Position numbers and translations under genes: made by a program. Below the pieces are notes generated by a model that was given only the letters and a program-made list of their open reading frames with translations, made no database searches and was not told where the DNA came from. Below are positions 43,465 to 54,940 of a DNA stretch of 64,000 nucleotides, in pieces; position 1 is the stretch's first letter; every line of letters begins with the position of its first letter. The stretch covers positions 1,021,380-1,085,379 of the forward strand of contig JAHNZQ020003147.1 in NCBI GenBank assembly GCA_019155205.2. Reading direction: 5' to 3'. This DNA is from Gracilaria vermiculophylla (Eukaryota > Rhodophyta > Florideophyceae > Gracilariales > Gracilariaceae).

Positions 43465-45174
43465 CTACTGCCTTTTTAATGACCGGGTACTCCCCCAGAG
43501 GCGGTTTACATGTGCCTCCTGTATAGCAGCCACATCACCCGAAATCTCGCTAGGGCAAAGCCCGACCTCTCGGAGGAATTGGGCGATGACATCGCTTTGA
43601 GGCAACGAGTCAGCAAAGTACGCGGAGGAACCAGTATCTCCCGTCATGGAGGGCAGAGTCGCCCGGATCGCCGCGCGCAAGGGAGGAAGCGGAGTAATGT
43701 CCTTAGGATCATCCGCTAGAGCGGCAGGGCTTCCGTCGCGCAGGGTGTCTTCCTCCATGGAGGTGTACTTCTGCACAACAGGCGCTACGTCTTCCGTATC
43801 GATGGATTCATCTGGCTCCGGAATAACATCGTCGACCGCCGCAGCGGGTTCGTGATGGGCGTAGGGCCATCCACCGCAAAATGCAGTGAAGCCGTCGGCG
43901 TCAACATAGCCACAAAGGTGGTCAGCCGGGATCCTCCGGGGCCCATTGTAATAGGTCTCTGCCTCAGTGCGGCTGATCTTCGTGTACTCTCACGGATCGA
44001 AATACACGAAATCGCCCGCGTCCACGGTGGTGGACCCGAAACCGAGACCGGATCCGCGTTGCGGCTCGCTCCGCTGCGAGTTCTGTCGCAGTATTTTGTC
44101 CCGACGGACTTGGTCGATGTACATGAGCAGCTCCAGCATCTCTTTATGGTTTGTTTCACCCCCTTGGGGGAATTTTCATGTCCAAGGTACGTATGGATCT
44201 CCGCAAGCGCGGTAGGGAAAACCACAGACAGTATTAGTCGTACGCCTCAGCAAGGATATAAGCCACAGTGCAGACCGCCAAATCCATGACGATGACGGAC
44301 CAGTTTGAAAAAAGGGATTCTTCACCCAGGTGAAGCCCATATACGTCAGGACCGGGGAGAACACGACGAATCAACCCCAACATGGCTCGACAGGGGCCCA
44401 CCAATATGAATATAGAATTGGGACATACCACAACCTGCAGTAACGCGGCGCGATGCACTCGATCTTCGTGTTCTGATACGGTACGAAGAAGCCGCTTCGG
44501 GCTGTTCAATGCCGCTTTTCGCAAATGAAATTCTGTATGAAGAGGGACCGGCTCTGCTGGCAGGGATACCAAAATTCGACTCGTATGATAGGCCGCGTCC
44601 AGCACAATGTCTCTTGGCGTACTCGTACCCAGCCGCGCCACTCGGCGACTTCCAGTTGGAGAAGAATACCGCAATACCCGACTTCGCCGCAATTGCGGTA
44701 GAATAGGACGTCGAAGGACACACGGTTCCCCATCGGTGTCTCAAACGGTGCCCATAACTACCGTGGATGCACAATATGGGTCAGGGCGCTATGGGCCCTT
44801 TACAAGGATTCTCCGCGACGGCGGTTGATGGCATAAGACCGAATCGCTACGCCGTTGCGCCAGTCGTAATACATGGTCACCACTCCGATACTTTCTCCAG
44901 GTAGGTCGCCCAAGTTCTCGCTGTACGCAGCAGTCAATGGCTCGTCGCGGACAGCGTTCAGATGGAACCACGGAGCGTGACTGAGCATCAAGGTTTCTTG
45001 CCAAGTTCTCGGGTCTGCCGCCTTGAAGGCGTCGTAAGTCGGCCGGGGCTGTACGGGCGCTTGCCCGCGGAATACGGCACCAAATGGCCGGTGAGGCATG
45101 GCCGGGTTTCCTACATCGGGCGACTCCGAGGTAGAAGTATTCGCACGCGCGACTGTTGCATCTTCAGGTCCCAC
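43465..45174 (-). pseudogene. Element B: long convergent antisense ORF, unknown function
   Basis: One minus-strand frame runs 570 codons from 45174 to TGA/TAG at 43465 with only about six stops. Pieces: PRPTYDAFKAADPRTWQETL and LPGESIGVVTMYYDW (45174-44800), DVLFYRNCGEVGYCG (44733-44506), FTWVKNPFFQTGPS (44364-44176), then VDAGDFVYFDP, stop, EYTKISRTEAETYY, GYVDADGFTAFCGGWPYAHH and the tail IAQFLREVGLCP...AIQEAH. Some stops replace likely Trp or Arg codons (TGG, CGA to TGA). It lies convergent to the chromodomain ORF, as the antisense ORF does in family A. I do not recognise the fold. Confidence 0.5.
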
Positions 45175-47300
45175 GTCGGGTGCTTTCTATCATGGCGGAG
45201 TGCGGCTACACTGCAGGATTAGAACCGAGGAGAAGCCAGTCACAACTTCGGCGCGGTATTTTGGAGTGCGTTCGGACATTGTGCGTTCGTTGGAGATGGT
45301 AGCCAAAGTAGTCGCAGAAGATTCTCAAGCAGCGCGTGTTGGCCGTCGAGACGGAGTTCCGGAAGCCGGCGAGTCAGGCATGCTCTTGTTGCCACTTTCC
45401 GACATGGCTCTTCTTTGTCGAGGTGCGCGCCTTATCTTGAGGGGGGAACATGAAGTGCAATACTCTCTAGTGAGGCTTTTCTTGGCACTTTGCCGGTTCA
45501 CCGGATTCCGTCTAGGTCGTCTATATGAAAAAGATTAACGTCGCGGGCATAAATCACGTCCGTTTGTACGGTGGACTCCGGAGTGCCCGACCCGGCGCGT
45601 GTCGCACGACGTGGCAGGCGCGCTGGATCGCCTCCCAGTGCGCGCGTGGCAGCCGCGCACGTCCCGCTGGCTACAGTATGGGTGCTGGGTGGTACCTGCT
45701 TTGCACGGCTAATGTAGTACTTTCGATATTTAGTTCTTTAGTTGTTCGGCCATTTTGGCGTAAGCGCCACAGTATTTAGCGCGATGGCTCTCCGGCCGTC
45801 GCCCCAAGTAAACTGCACAAAGCTGGATCTTTGGCCCAAAACTTGCCGCCCACGTGGGTAACTCTCTCAACCTTGCACATGTACGCGGTGGACTACGCAA
45901 GTCAACCGCCCGTGACGCCGATATCCACTGTCTGTACTATTCATTCCTTTTTTCATGTTCGCCCTCATACGGCGTGAGCCCCACCGGACCTCAGGATTAT
46001 ACTTTCGCGGACTACGTCTGCCACCCGCTCGACGTGGCTTGCCCGAAACCCACGCGACCCAATAAAGTAACCGGCCGCACCTAGATAGCCCAAAATATTA
46101 CAAGGGAATCTCACCGAACTTACGGAAACTGTCTCAATCACAGGATTTGCCGGATCCCCAGTTTCTCCATTTCTTCTCCTCCTGCACCCGTGGCGACGGC
46201 TCGCCCGCGGAGTTACGCCCAGCTCGTGTGCCTCGCCCGAGAAAGGCTCTGCCTCGTAACCATCTCGAGAGACGAAGGTTCCGAACGTCGTTCGTGGTAC
46301 TTTTCCGTTTTGGGGTATTGCACGACACGAAGTGAACCACAACGGGTACGATAATAATCTGACCATACTTTTTTACGCTTTTATTGTCCCGAATTTTAGA
46401 TAGAAGAAGTTGTTAAGAGAACGCAAGCTCTTCGCGATACAACCTGCTCGTTTTCGAGCTCGTGTGCGCCGGACTATGCAACGATGTGGTATTCACCAGA
46501 CTATGACCTCTCATATGCTTCGTTTTGTTTATAGCACAACCGATTATTTCTGTGGCCGTCTTTTGGACCATGACATTAATAGTCGGGGTCACTGACAGTC
46601 TTAAAAAAAAACTGTAAACTCTATATTCAGCCCCATCGTATGTATATTTACATGAAAAATTTAACGGAGCGCAACCGGCTCGACACGCAGGCGGTGTTTA
46701 CTTGCGCATCAATGTTATTAAAGGTTACGCCTACCTGTTCGGGTGGGGATCAGAACTCAATGTACGCCAAATTAAAGAGAAAAAAATCGTAATAGAAATG
46801 GAAAGAAGCTAGGAAGGTTTTAGGAAGGGATCTTGGACTATAAGAAATTTTAATTGAATATGTCTTGGATTTAAATCTTTCTCGCTCACGTCAGAGTCGG
46901 TATTTAATGGTGTTTTGTACAGAATCAATTATTCTTGTGCAACATTAAAAACTTTAATTTAAAACTCGGCTGTAACAATTTGGGACTTCGAAATTTTCGG
47001 GTGGGGTCACTTGAGTCTTATAGAATTTCTTCGGGTTTTCAGTTTAGTTAATAGGGGAGACCCAAAAATTTGGTAGTTTTTCGGCGGGTTTTTTTTTCAG
47101 TTTTGAACGTTTTTTCGAACAGGCGCATTAAGTTCTGTTTAAAATAGAATTTTTATAAATTTTGGGCCCTTGCGGACATGTCGGGTTCTGAAAGTAGGGT
47201 AAGTCGACTGGCTGATGGGGATGCTGGAGATGGGTTGGCCTGCATGGGTGCATCCTGGACTAACTGCTCGCGAAGTGCTTCGCGTGGAATTATTTTTTAA
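45175..47300. other. Element B 3' side and AT-rich DNA
   Basis: 45175-46400 is GC-rich with overlapping open frames on both strands (45098-45538 on plus, 46366-45965 on minus) that I do not recognise; an LTR of element B may lie here but I found no matching partner. 46400-47300 is AT-rich with homopolymer runs and no coding signal. A CGCGAAG/CTTCGCG inverted repeat sits at about 47268. Confidence 0.4.
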
Positions 47301-47454
47301 TTGATAGCTTCGTACAAAATTAAGAAAGGGTTTTTGTTGACAAAAATATTATTTTTACCTTTGGCGCGAAGCGAAGCGAATGCGAAGCGGCGACAAAGTC
47401 TATATGCTAACGAACGTAGAGAGCTGGCACCAAGTAGGAAGAAGAACAGTGCAG

Positions 47455-47760
47455 CAGCGTGTGTCTGCCACAGCCGCGCAGACTAGTTTCCAACATTGTT
47501 TTTCGAAGCACTATTTTCGGAATGAAGGCAAATTTGTGACAAATCCACTAAGAACTCGTTTGCATGCCTATCGTACAATACTGTACTACAATATAAAGAA
47601 CGTCAACGATATTTCCCTGTAGAGTACTGTGTACAATGAATCCCTCGTTGCCCAGGGATAGCAGTCTATCCCACTACCCCTTTATCCCTTCACTTTCCTG
47701 CCGAACAAAAATTCACCCACTTCTCAAGCATGAAGCCGCAGTAACGGTTCTTAAATCTGG
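47455..47760 (+). repeat. Repeat shared with 21460-21775
   Basis: Matches the H1-side repeat in order and orientation and then diverges. Precedes Harbinger copy H2 but is separated from it by unique sequence, an N gap and T2. Confidence 0.65.
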
Positions 47761-48310
47761 TAGAATGTTTAGGTGGGGAGCACCACGAAGAAAAATACCA
47801 TGTCAATCTGTTTTCTTTCAGGTCAGATTTGAACCAACCCGATATCTTGCAAAGCCCAAGACATTCTAGAAGATAATTCGAATGCGCCTTTACGAAGGAT
47901 TACGCCAGTTGCAGCCATACTACCCTGTTGGACAGGATTCAACGACTTTTTGGCGTTGCAATCGTATTTGTCCGGCCTCGCAAATCTTTTTTCAGCGATA
48001 AGAATGCTAATGTTTATCAGAGTGTGTCATTTCTTGAGTCAAGTGTTGAATTGCACTGAATTATTCTTGCTCCAATATTTAGATATTGAGCCCTTTATGG
48101 AACGCACTCTCTTGCCCTTCCTTTACATTCTAACCCCCTGACTTCCCAAAATGGAAAAAATATAAAGCTGCGAAGGAGAGTGAAGAGTACAACATCGCCA
48201 TGCTGTTGTTAGTGTGATTTTACTGTGAGGCTCTAACATCACTGAAATCATTCCAATGAATGCGACGAAATCATGACGCATCCGTCCGAAAAATGACGAC
48301 CGAAAGGGAA
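47761..48310. other. No gene seen
   Basis: Unassigned sequence up to the gap. No motif recognised. Confidence 0.4.
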
Positions 48311-48410
48311 NNNNNNNNNNNNNNNNNNNNNNNNNNNNNNNNNNNNNNNNNNNNNNNNNNNNNNNNNNNNNNNNNNNNNNNNNNNNNNNNNNNNNNNNNN
48401 NNNNNNNNNN
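48311..48410. other. Assembly gap, 100 N
   Basis: Second run of exactly 100 N. It hides the left end of T2. Confidence 0.95.
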
Positions 48411-49340
48411 TTAATTTGGTTAAAATCTGGTGCGCGCGCCGGTAATTCTAGAACAGATACTTCAGACTCCTGTAACCAATTTTTGATTAAAGATGAAGTG
48501 TGTACAGGCGCAGTATCCTGTTGAAAAAAGAAAATTTCTTCATGAAAACATAAACCAAGCGGTAGAAAATAACTTTATAGAACTTCTTGATATTTTTACG
48601 CACTCATGTTTGTTTCAATGAAGGCAATTTCCGTCAAACCTTTTTTAGAAATACCTGCCCAAACCATTACAGAGCCTCCACCTGAATGCCTGGTATACAA
48701 TTCATGACGTTGTGTACGAAGATCGTGCCAATAAAATTTACTGCAATCTGGTCCGTCCAAATTGAACTTTATTTCATCAGTAAGAATAATATTTTCCCAT
48801 TTTTTTCTCCAGTAGGCTTTTCCAGCACACCTGACAATCCTTTTGGGCTTGTGATGGTCTTGGAGAAAGAAAGTGTTTTTCGTTTTTTTATATTTTAATT
48901 AATTTGTGCTGTTTATCTGCCTCCACATATTTGATTTAGAAACGTTGAGATTAAGATTAATTCTAATTGTTTTGCACGATACTTTTCATTTGCACAGCTC
49001 CCTTTTTAATACATCTCTTATCTACTCGGATGAGCTTCTGTGGGCGTCTAGAAGATGATTTTAAGCACTATAGAGTCGGGTTTTATAGAAAAGTAGCAAT
49101 TGTGACCCTAGAACGCTTTAATGTTTTAGCGATAGCACTGTAGGAATGTTTCTTGGCGTTTAACTTAACGATTTAAAGCTGTTCATGCTTGAAAAGTGGC
49201 GGGCGTCGAGCCACTTTTATTATAAAGAAGACGGTGTACATATCTTTTTGAAACGATTCTACATAGACTATGTGCAAAATCTAGTCTAGAGTACAGTTTT
49301 GGCGCACTTTTGAGGGGTAATATGTTTTTGCAACGCACTG
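48411..49340 (-). mobile_element. T2: Tc1-type copy, left end lost in gap
   Basis: Same family as T1. Right outer repeat 49319-49340 and inner repeat 49236-49260; TA at 49341-49342. The minus strand shows ILTDEIKFNLDGPD (first Asp), VMVWAGISKKG and NWLQESEVSVLE, with Lys codons where T1 has the stop. It sits in H2 at the position equivalent to a TA in H1 (22012-22013), so T2 jumped into the Harbinger copy. The transposase is broken at several points. Confidence 0.8.
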
Positions 49341-49862
49341 TATTATGCAATGCGTTTTGCAGCACAAAGCGATTGCTTCAGGAAAACAAATAAAGACAAG
49401 TGAACACTAGACTTTCTCGTCTTGCCTCTTTCCCAGACCTAGCCGCGATTGCTAAGGCCCTTTCTACACATGGACAGGACACGGTGCATTCTGTCTAAAA
49501 TACCCTTGATCCTGGGGATTCTTTATTTCTTAGGACATCTGTTGTCATGTCCAAAATACCCAGCATTTTGGGGTCGCTTCGAAGTGACTCCAACATAAAA
49601 CTCAAGCTTTGCAACGGCTTTCATCACCACACACATGGATTCTGAACGCCGTATATGCTTTGCCGCAGCAGTTGTCGCTGTACTTGCGACTCAAGGAGAC
49701 AACTCTTATATTACCACAGTTCTAAGCTTGCTTTCTTTGCACTCTGCTCCTGTTGTGATCCTCGCATTTTGGGATGAACGCCGTGGAACACTCTGAAGGG
49801 TATAGTCTCGACGCAGAAACTCTTTAACCCGTTTCTTCGACTTTGCAGGCAAAAGAGATTTC

Positions 49863-50840
49863 ATGGGCTGCGCGTCCTGGAAAAGTCTTTTCCAAATCAC
49901 GTATCCCTTACTTCAACAATTGTCGCAAGGACTATGGGCCATCATAGAGGCAAGCGATTCAAAGTTTCGTAAAGCTCTGCCAGGAGAGATCAAAGTAGCA
50001 GCTTATCTGCTGTGCGCTGGCGGAGTTACATGTGAGAAGGCTGCAACACACCTCAGAATAGGCGCGAGCACAGTATCTGCAAGCGTGAAGACAATGACGA
50101 AGGCTGTAACTCAAAAGTACAAAGACGCTGTGCGCTTCCTAACAGAAGAGCAAGAAGTTGCTCGTGCAATGAATGGATTTGAAATGCTGAACGGTGTACT
50201 CTACTGCGTCAGCGTCACTGATGGAACTCGTATCAAATGGACATGCTGCCCTGAAGAACAATACTATGAATACCGATGCTACAAAGGGTATCCAAGTGTA
50301 GTACTGTTAGCGGGGGTAACCGCCAATGGGAGGTTTATTTACGTCGATATTGGAAAGCCCTGGGTTCTTGGTGACTCTACAGTACTCGACCAATCTACAT
50401 TAAAGAAGAATATTTATAATGGAACATGTATTGGGGACGACATACCAGACTTGGTTATCGCAACCATCGCTGTTCGTCCTTACGTAATTGGAGATGGCGC
50501 TTTCCAGCTCACCAAACATATGATGAAGAGCTGTACCGAACGTGAGAAAAACGCGAACCCGGTATTGCGGACGTGGGCTAAAGTGGCAAGAACGACGATG
50601 AAGCCAGTAAAATGCGCATTCAGAATGCTTAAACACCGCTTCTGTGTCCTGAAAGATGGAATTCGACTGCAACATGAGGACGACATCGTTATATTTATAT
50701 TCGCATGCATGGTTCTACATAACTGGAGCATTGACAATGGCAACGACCGGGAGTTTTATTTAACACCTTACGAAGACGAAGATCAAGATCTTGTTGTCAC
50801 TGCACAGACGACTGCAGGAAAGAGACAAAGGGATGCATGA
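49863..50840 (+). CDS. H2 Harbinger (DDE) transposase, open but with altered catalytic Glu
   Basis: 325 codons uninterrupted from ATG. N-terminal helix-turn-helix-like region at residues 62-80 (HLRIGASTVSAS). DDE nuclease domain: VTDGTRIKW (Asp120), YVIGDGAFQLTKHM (Asp211), then VKCAFRMLKHRF, where the family has V-E-x-A-F; residue 250 is Lys (AAA, 50610-50612), a single G to A change from GAA. The end is acidic and basic (KRQRDA). It would cut DNA at the element ends, but loss of the Glu predicts no activity. The open frame may mean recent loss. Confidence 0.85.
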   Translation: MGCASWKSLFQITYPLLQQLSQGLWAIIEASDSKFRKALPGEIKVAAYLLCAGGVTCEKAATHLRIGASTVSASVKTMTKAVTQKYKDAVRFLTEEQEVARAMNGFEMLNGVLYCVSVTDGTRIKWTCCPEEQYYEYRCYKGYPSVVLLAGVTANGRFIYVDIGKPWVLGDSTVLDQSTLKKNIYNGTCIGDDIPDLVIATIAVRPYVIGDGAFQLTKHMMKSCTEREKNANPVLRTWAKVARTTMKPVKCAFRMLKHRFCVLKDGIRLQHEDDIVIFIFACMVLHNWSIDNGNDREFYLTPYEDEDQDLVVTAQTTAGKRQRDA

Positions 50841-50845
50841 TTAAA

Positions 50846-51907
50846 CTACATAACCACCAGCTGTAGTGCAGAGTAGCATGCATCAGAACATACCAAATAA
50901 ACGTTCCGAAATTGCCCTAGTCTTCTCGTGTTCTTCGGGTTTTTTTGAATCTCTGATATCAAAGTCTCAGTTGCCTGTTCTTTCGTTTTTATGAGTTCGG
51001 ACAGTAATGAATCTCGAGAGAGCTTCACGCGCTTACGAGTGCTCGATGCTGGTAATTCCGGGGCACTAGCACCATCATCCGATGAATATTGCGCTTGTGG
51101 ATCGTAGCGCGCCTTTCTATTCTCCATCTCGTGCATCTGGTCGAAACACTCCGGCGTATTGAAAAGACTTTCGTCATCACCATCCCTGCCAGACTGCATG
51201 AGTTTGGCCATGAATGCAGAGTATTCCTGCTTTATGCGAGTGAACTTTTTTTGCCAACCTCTAGCTGTTCTTTTGATGCCACGGCTGCTTTCAGCGAGCT
51301 TCACGGCGTCGGTAAAGACATGCTTTAGGCTTTTCTTTTGTTGCTTTCCATCACCATAGCTAGCTTGCTTCATCATGGAAAACAAAAGATTAACTGTGTC
51401 ATTGTCATAGGTCGGTTTGATTAGCACACTGTTGGATGGTGTCTGGCTTTGTTGGCTTCCTGGCTGTGATTTTTTGCAGCCTGGTGAAGTGTTTTTTGTT
51501 AAGCCAGTAGTTTGTGCACTCAGTGCAATGGGTGGGGCTTCAGATGCCGTGGCAATAGCTGCAAGCGTGGGGTCTTGTCATGAGGTGTTTTTAGTGGCTG
51601 CAGCAGAGCTCAGATGAGGTTCGGGTACGAAGAACAACTTCTGGTACTGCGAGATGAACGAACGAACGAACAGTTCTGCCTGGATCTACGTTGGCGGGAG
51701 ATGTGTATTCGACCAAAAAATGTCTTTTGGACACATTGGCGCCAAATCGTGTCCATCGGGCAGCTTTTCCTTGTCCATATGTAGAAACGGCCTAAGGTCT
51801 TGTAAACTTTTACTTGGGGAATGAGACGATTTCGCCCCAGATGCGAGGAGCCAGGAAGGCGCGTTGTGCCCTGTAGAGAGCATGCGCAAAATAAAAGAAT
51901 GCAGCAA
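50846..51907 (-). pseudogene. H2 SANT/Myb-like partner protein
   Basis: One frame from 51907 to 50846, broken by TAG 51686 and a TGA near 51583; both could come from TGG. N-terminal part: LPDGHDLAPMCPKDIFWSN, THLPPT. C-terminal part (from 51427, a GTG codon): RTARGWQKKFTRIKQEYSAF, ESLFNTPECFDQMHEMEN, then an S/D-rich spacer with basic TRKRVKLSR and a coiled-coil-like end. Resembles the Myb/SANT DNA-binding partner that Harbinger transposases need for nuclear import and end recognition. No clear ATG. Confidence 0.65.
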
Positions 51908-52353
51908 CCGGTGTGTGTTGAAACCGCTCCTTGTTCCAAAAAATCACAAGTTTTGAAACTGTAAGCGCGGCGCGAACGCACAGCAACTTAGGTGGATCGC
52001 GGTACCACGGTCCGTGATTTCCAGGTTATTTATGGCTTCTACGTCACGCGCGCTGCTCGTTTGACTGGCTTTCACTTCTGTAGGCGTCGGTGGGGCTCTG
52101 AAAATAGCGATTGAGAAGGGTAGGTAGTTAGACCATACAGGCGTTTTCGCGTTCGACTGCCTGAACTCAGAGATGGTGACATCAAAAGCGTAGAGATTGC
52201 GTAAATGTTAGCCACAAGCAAGAAACGAAGACAAAATTCAGCTGCACGCGGACAAACATCTACGAAAAAATAATAGCACGGCCAAATACGGCAAGATTAA
52301 TATAAGAAACAAAGGCGCATTTAGAGAAGTGAAAGACAGAGAGCAATCGCATA
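51908..52353. other. No gene seen
   Basis: Likely the end of H2 and flanking DNA up to T3. No terminal repeat or motif identified. Confidence 0.4.
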
Positions 52354-54189
52354 CAAAGTCTGTTTCATAAGTCTAGGACACCTGGCATTGTGATGCAAAT
52401 CATCGTTTTTAGTACTGTAGTGCTACCAGAATCAGTTTTCAAACCACTTCAAGTTTAAAAACCGTTTTAAAAATCATAGGACATTTCACTTTTAAACTTC
52501 ATTTTGCCTTCTTCAGTGGTTTATTTTCGCTTTTGTGTACTAAATGATACTAATCCAGCACTTTTAAATTGCGTTTCTTTAACGTCCCATACTTAAAATA
52601 TTCATAGTTTTTGCGTTATTTCCAATACTTTTGCTTTCATCCAAACCTGTTCAGATTGGCCTAAAATGTCCATAAAGCATTCTAACGAGTACATCTTATT
52701 CATTCGTAAAGGGGTTTAAGTGAACTTACCGAGTAAGTAACTGCGTGGAATTAGATAATAGCAAGCGAAGTAGGTTTTTTATTGCTATAGACTACTAAAA
52801 GGCGGCGCTATCTTAATGAAAAACCAGTTTACATTTCTGATAAGATATGTAAAATTTTATAAAACATTGTGTGAAAGCAATTGCATCCCTTTTTGAGTCA
52901 AAAATTCTTACTGAAAAGGCTTTATATGTAGTTATTTTCATAGAGAGTCCAGTGTATTGCATAATGTAAGGTCTAATAGAACTTTTAAATGTTCAAATTT
53001 TGTTTGATCTTTTTTTCTTATTAAAGAAATATGTAATACGCTGTTCTTCATCTCCATCATAGGTTTACTCAATTTAAAATCCACTCTTTTCGCAGCTGTC
53101 TTTTTTCACAGTGCTCATTGCACATGTGGTATAACCAAAGCGGCTAAAAAACCAAAGGGTGTTCGTGTGGACGCGTGGCTAGGGAGCGCGCGGTGGGCTC
53201 AACCTAGAAGGTGGGAAAAGGAAACCTGAGAGGTACGCGGTAGCACAACCACTGGGGGTGCGAGATAGCGGGCGCGCGGAATGCACCTATATTGGTAGTG
53301 ATAGAATGCAACGCACGGGCGCTAGTAGAACCGCAAGGTAATGGACGAGCCGTAATGGTCGACTGTAGAAACCAAAACGGGGCTAGAGTTGTCCAAGAGG
53401 TGCTTACCTTTACTCTGGTGACGGGGATGGTTCGCACAGTGAGCATATCCACTCGGCGAGGCCCCCGGGCCAACGCAGCCGGACGAGCCACGTGGCCAGG
53501 GGGAGGTGCATCTGAGGTGCCCCCCCGGCACTCTACAGTAAATTCTAAAATTGATCTAGCAATTAAGATTACCTCTAGGTCGCCCACGTGGCTGTTCTCC
53601 ATGCGAACCGTACCCACTACCCTTGGTACCAAATACTAGAATTACCTCACGTTCACTATACTACAGCACACTTTGGCTCCCTGGTTTGTTTATTTGCAGC
53701 TTCCAAATAGAAATAATGTTCATTTTTATAAACCGAATGAATTTTGAAGCGTTTTTTATTTCTATTTTATTCACTTTTTGTAAACTTATAGTTCTTTTCA
53801 TGGGTTTTCTAGTGCAAAATACATTTTCAGGATAACATTCTTGCAAAACATTATCCATATTGTTACAGCTGAACATTATTAAGCTATCAATAACACTTTA
53901 TGTTTATATTACAGTGTATATTTAAGAAAATGATATAAAAATTAGAACAAAAGGTATGGATGTAAGCTACCAATTGAAGTGCTGTGTTATAAGCTTTTAA
54001 TGTAGAATTTTCAATGTATTTTTGAGGAAAGAAAACAACGTGTTGTGGAAATAATCACGCTCGAGTTCGAAATGTCCTATACTTTTGAAACGCGTTTTTG
54101 AGGGTTTTAACGAAGGGGAGTGGCTACAGTAGGCAGAAATCTATATTTTCGCGCGCGTTTGCACTGTCCAATACTTTTGAAACGCACTG
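52354..54189. mobile_element. T3: non-coding Tc1-like element with doubled repeats, holding an LTR insertion
   Basis: TA at 52352-52353 and 54190-54191. Outer pair 52354-52380 / 54166-54189 (complement CAGTGCGTTTCAAAAGTATT). Inner pair 52462-52487 / 54069-54093, ending in the shared GGACATTTC. Without the 541-bp insertion and its 5-bp duplication it is about 1290 bp, the size of T1, but no transposase motif is readable on either strand. Its repeats differ from T1 in sequence, so it is a separate family. Confidence 0.75.
53125..53665. repeat. Solo-LTR-like insertion (541 bp) in T3
   Basis: Starts TGTGGTATAACC and ends CACTATACTACA, flanked by perfect 5-bp repeats GCACA (53120-53124 and 53666-53670). 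TG...CA ends and a 5-bp duplication suit a solo LTR of an LTR element other than family A. It is clearly GC-richer than T3. Open frames inside (53292-53639) are taken as chance. Confidence 0.75.
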
Positions 54190-54564
54190 TATATATGGTA
54201 AAAAAACCGCACAGAAAAATGGTAAATGCTTTGACCAAACCATGTTAACTAACAATGTTTTGTTGAGAAATACCCCTGCAAGCGTTTGCTTTGACGCTGT
54301 TAATTGGTGTTTTGCCGTCGTTGTATAGATGTCAATAAAAAGGCATAAGGTTTGAAAGCGATTTTAGCTGGAGCACCTCGACTGGGATACCATGCTCATT
54401 AGTCGCACTAACAAAAAAGCGGGCGTGCCCTCCAAAGTCTCAAGAAAGAACAGAACATAGGTTTTCTTGGCACATGAGGTCGCGAAGCGACGCGAATTGT
54501 TTGGGGACCTGAACAGAAGCAGAGAGTTGAGTGTCAATGGCGTGATGTACTTAGACTATGACGC
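54190..54564. other. No gene seen
   Basis: Unassigned sequence between T3 and element C. Contains a GCGAAGCGACGCG motif at about 54480. Confidence 0.4.
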
Positions 54565-54857
54565 TGTGTGGTACCGTCACTGTACTTGCGGTACCGTCAG
54601 CGTAGATATTTTCTACGCCACCGCGCAATTGTATAAAACTTGTCCAGAGAAGGGCCAGTGTTGCAAGCTTTAGTCAATTTGTCAACCAGTGGCACACCGA
54701 TGCCCCCCGTCTCCCAGTAGGATCGAACTCACCGAATCGCCCACCACTTGCCAGCTCTCCACGCTTCTCGTAAACTTCATTGAACTACCGCTGTTTTGTT
54801 TTCGTCTCGCCAAACCCAAAGTCCGAACCCGCACCCGTTCAATCCCGGGAGGCCACA
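54565..54857 (+). repeat. Element C 5' LTR
   Basis: TGTGTGGTACCG to GGAGGCCACA, 293 bp. Aligns end to end with 59720-60005. It contains blocks such as TAGATATTTTCTACGCC and CCCAAAGTCC. The exact start is approximate because the first ~20 bases differ between copies. Confidence 0.75.
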
Positions 54858-54940
54858 GTGAGCACTACTCTGCACCCGAGCGCATAAAACAAGCAAAGTC
54901 GGTGGGATATGCGAAACCGTCGGAACTCCCGAAGGTCACA

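Larger units (their letters stand above)
49343..51907. mobile_element. H2: PIF/Harbinger copy with two convergent genes
   Basis: Transposase on plus (49863-50840) and a SANT/Myb-like partner on minus (51907-50846) end 6 bp apart, the usual two-gene content of PIF/Harbinger. Outer boundaries and terminal inverted repeats were not found. The left part is shared with H1. Confidence 0.8.

Noticed and set aside
44234..44692. Frame with AYHTSRI, like AYHTSEV of the family A antisense ORF
   Set aside because: It is a different frame from the long open minus-strand frame of element B, so the match is probably chance.
41949..47300. Host gene in the element B region
   Set aside because: Plus strand ends in a chromodomain and the layout mirrors family A; no intron-exon pattern or known host family was seen.
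53292..53639. Protein-like 115-codon open frame in a GC-rich island
   Set aside because: It lies wholly within the 541-bp solo-LTR-like insertion; high GC makes chance open frames likely.
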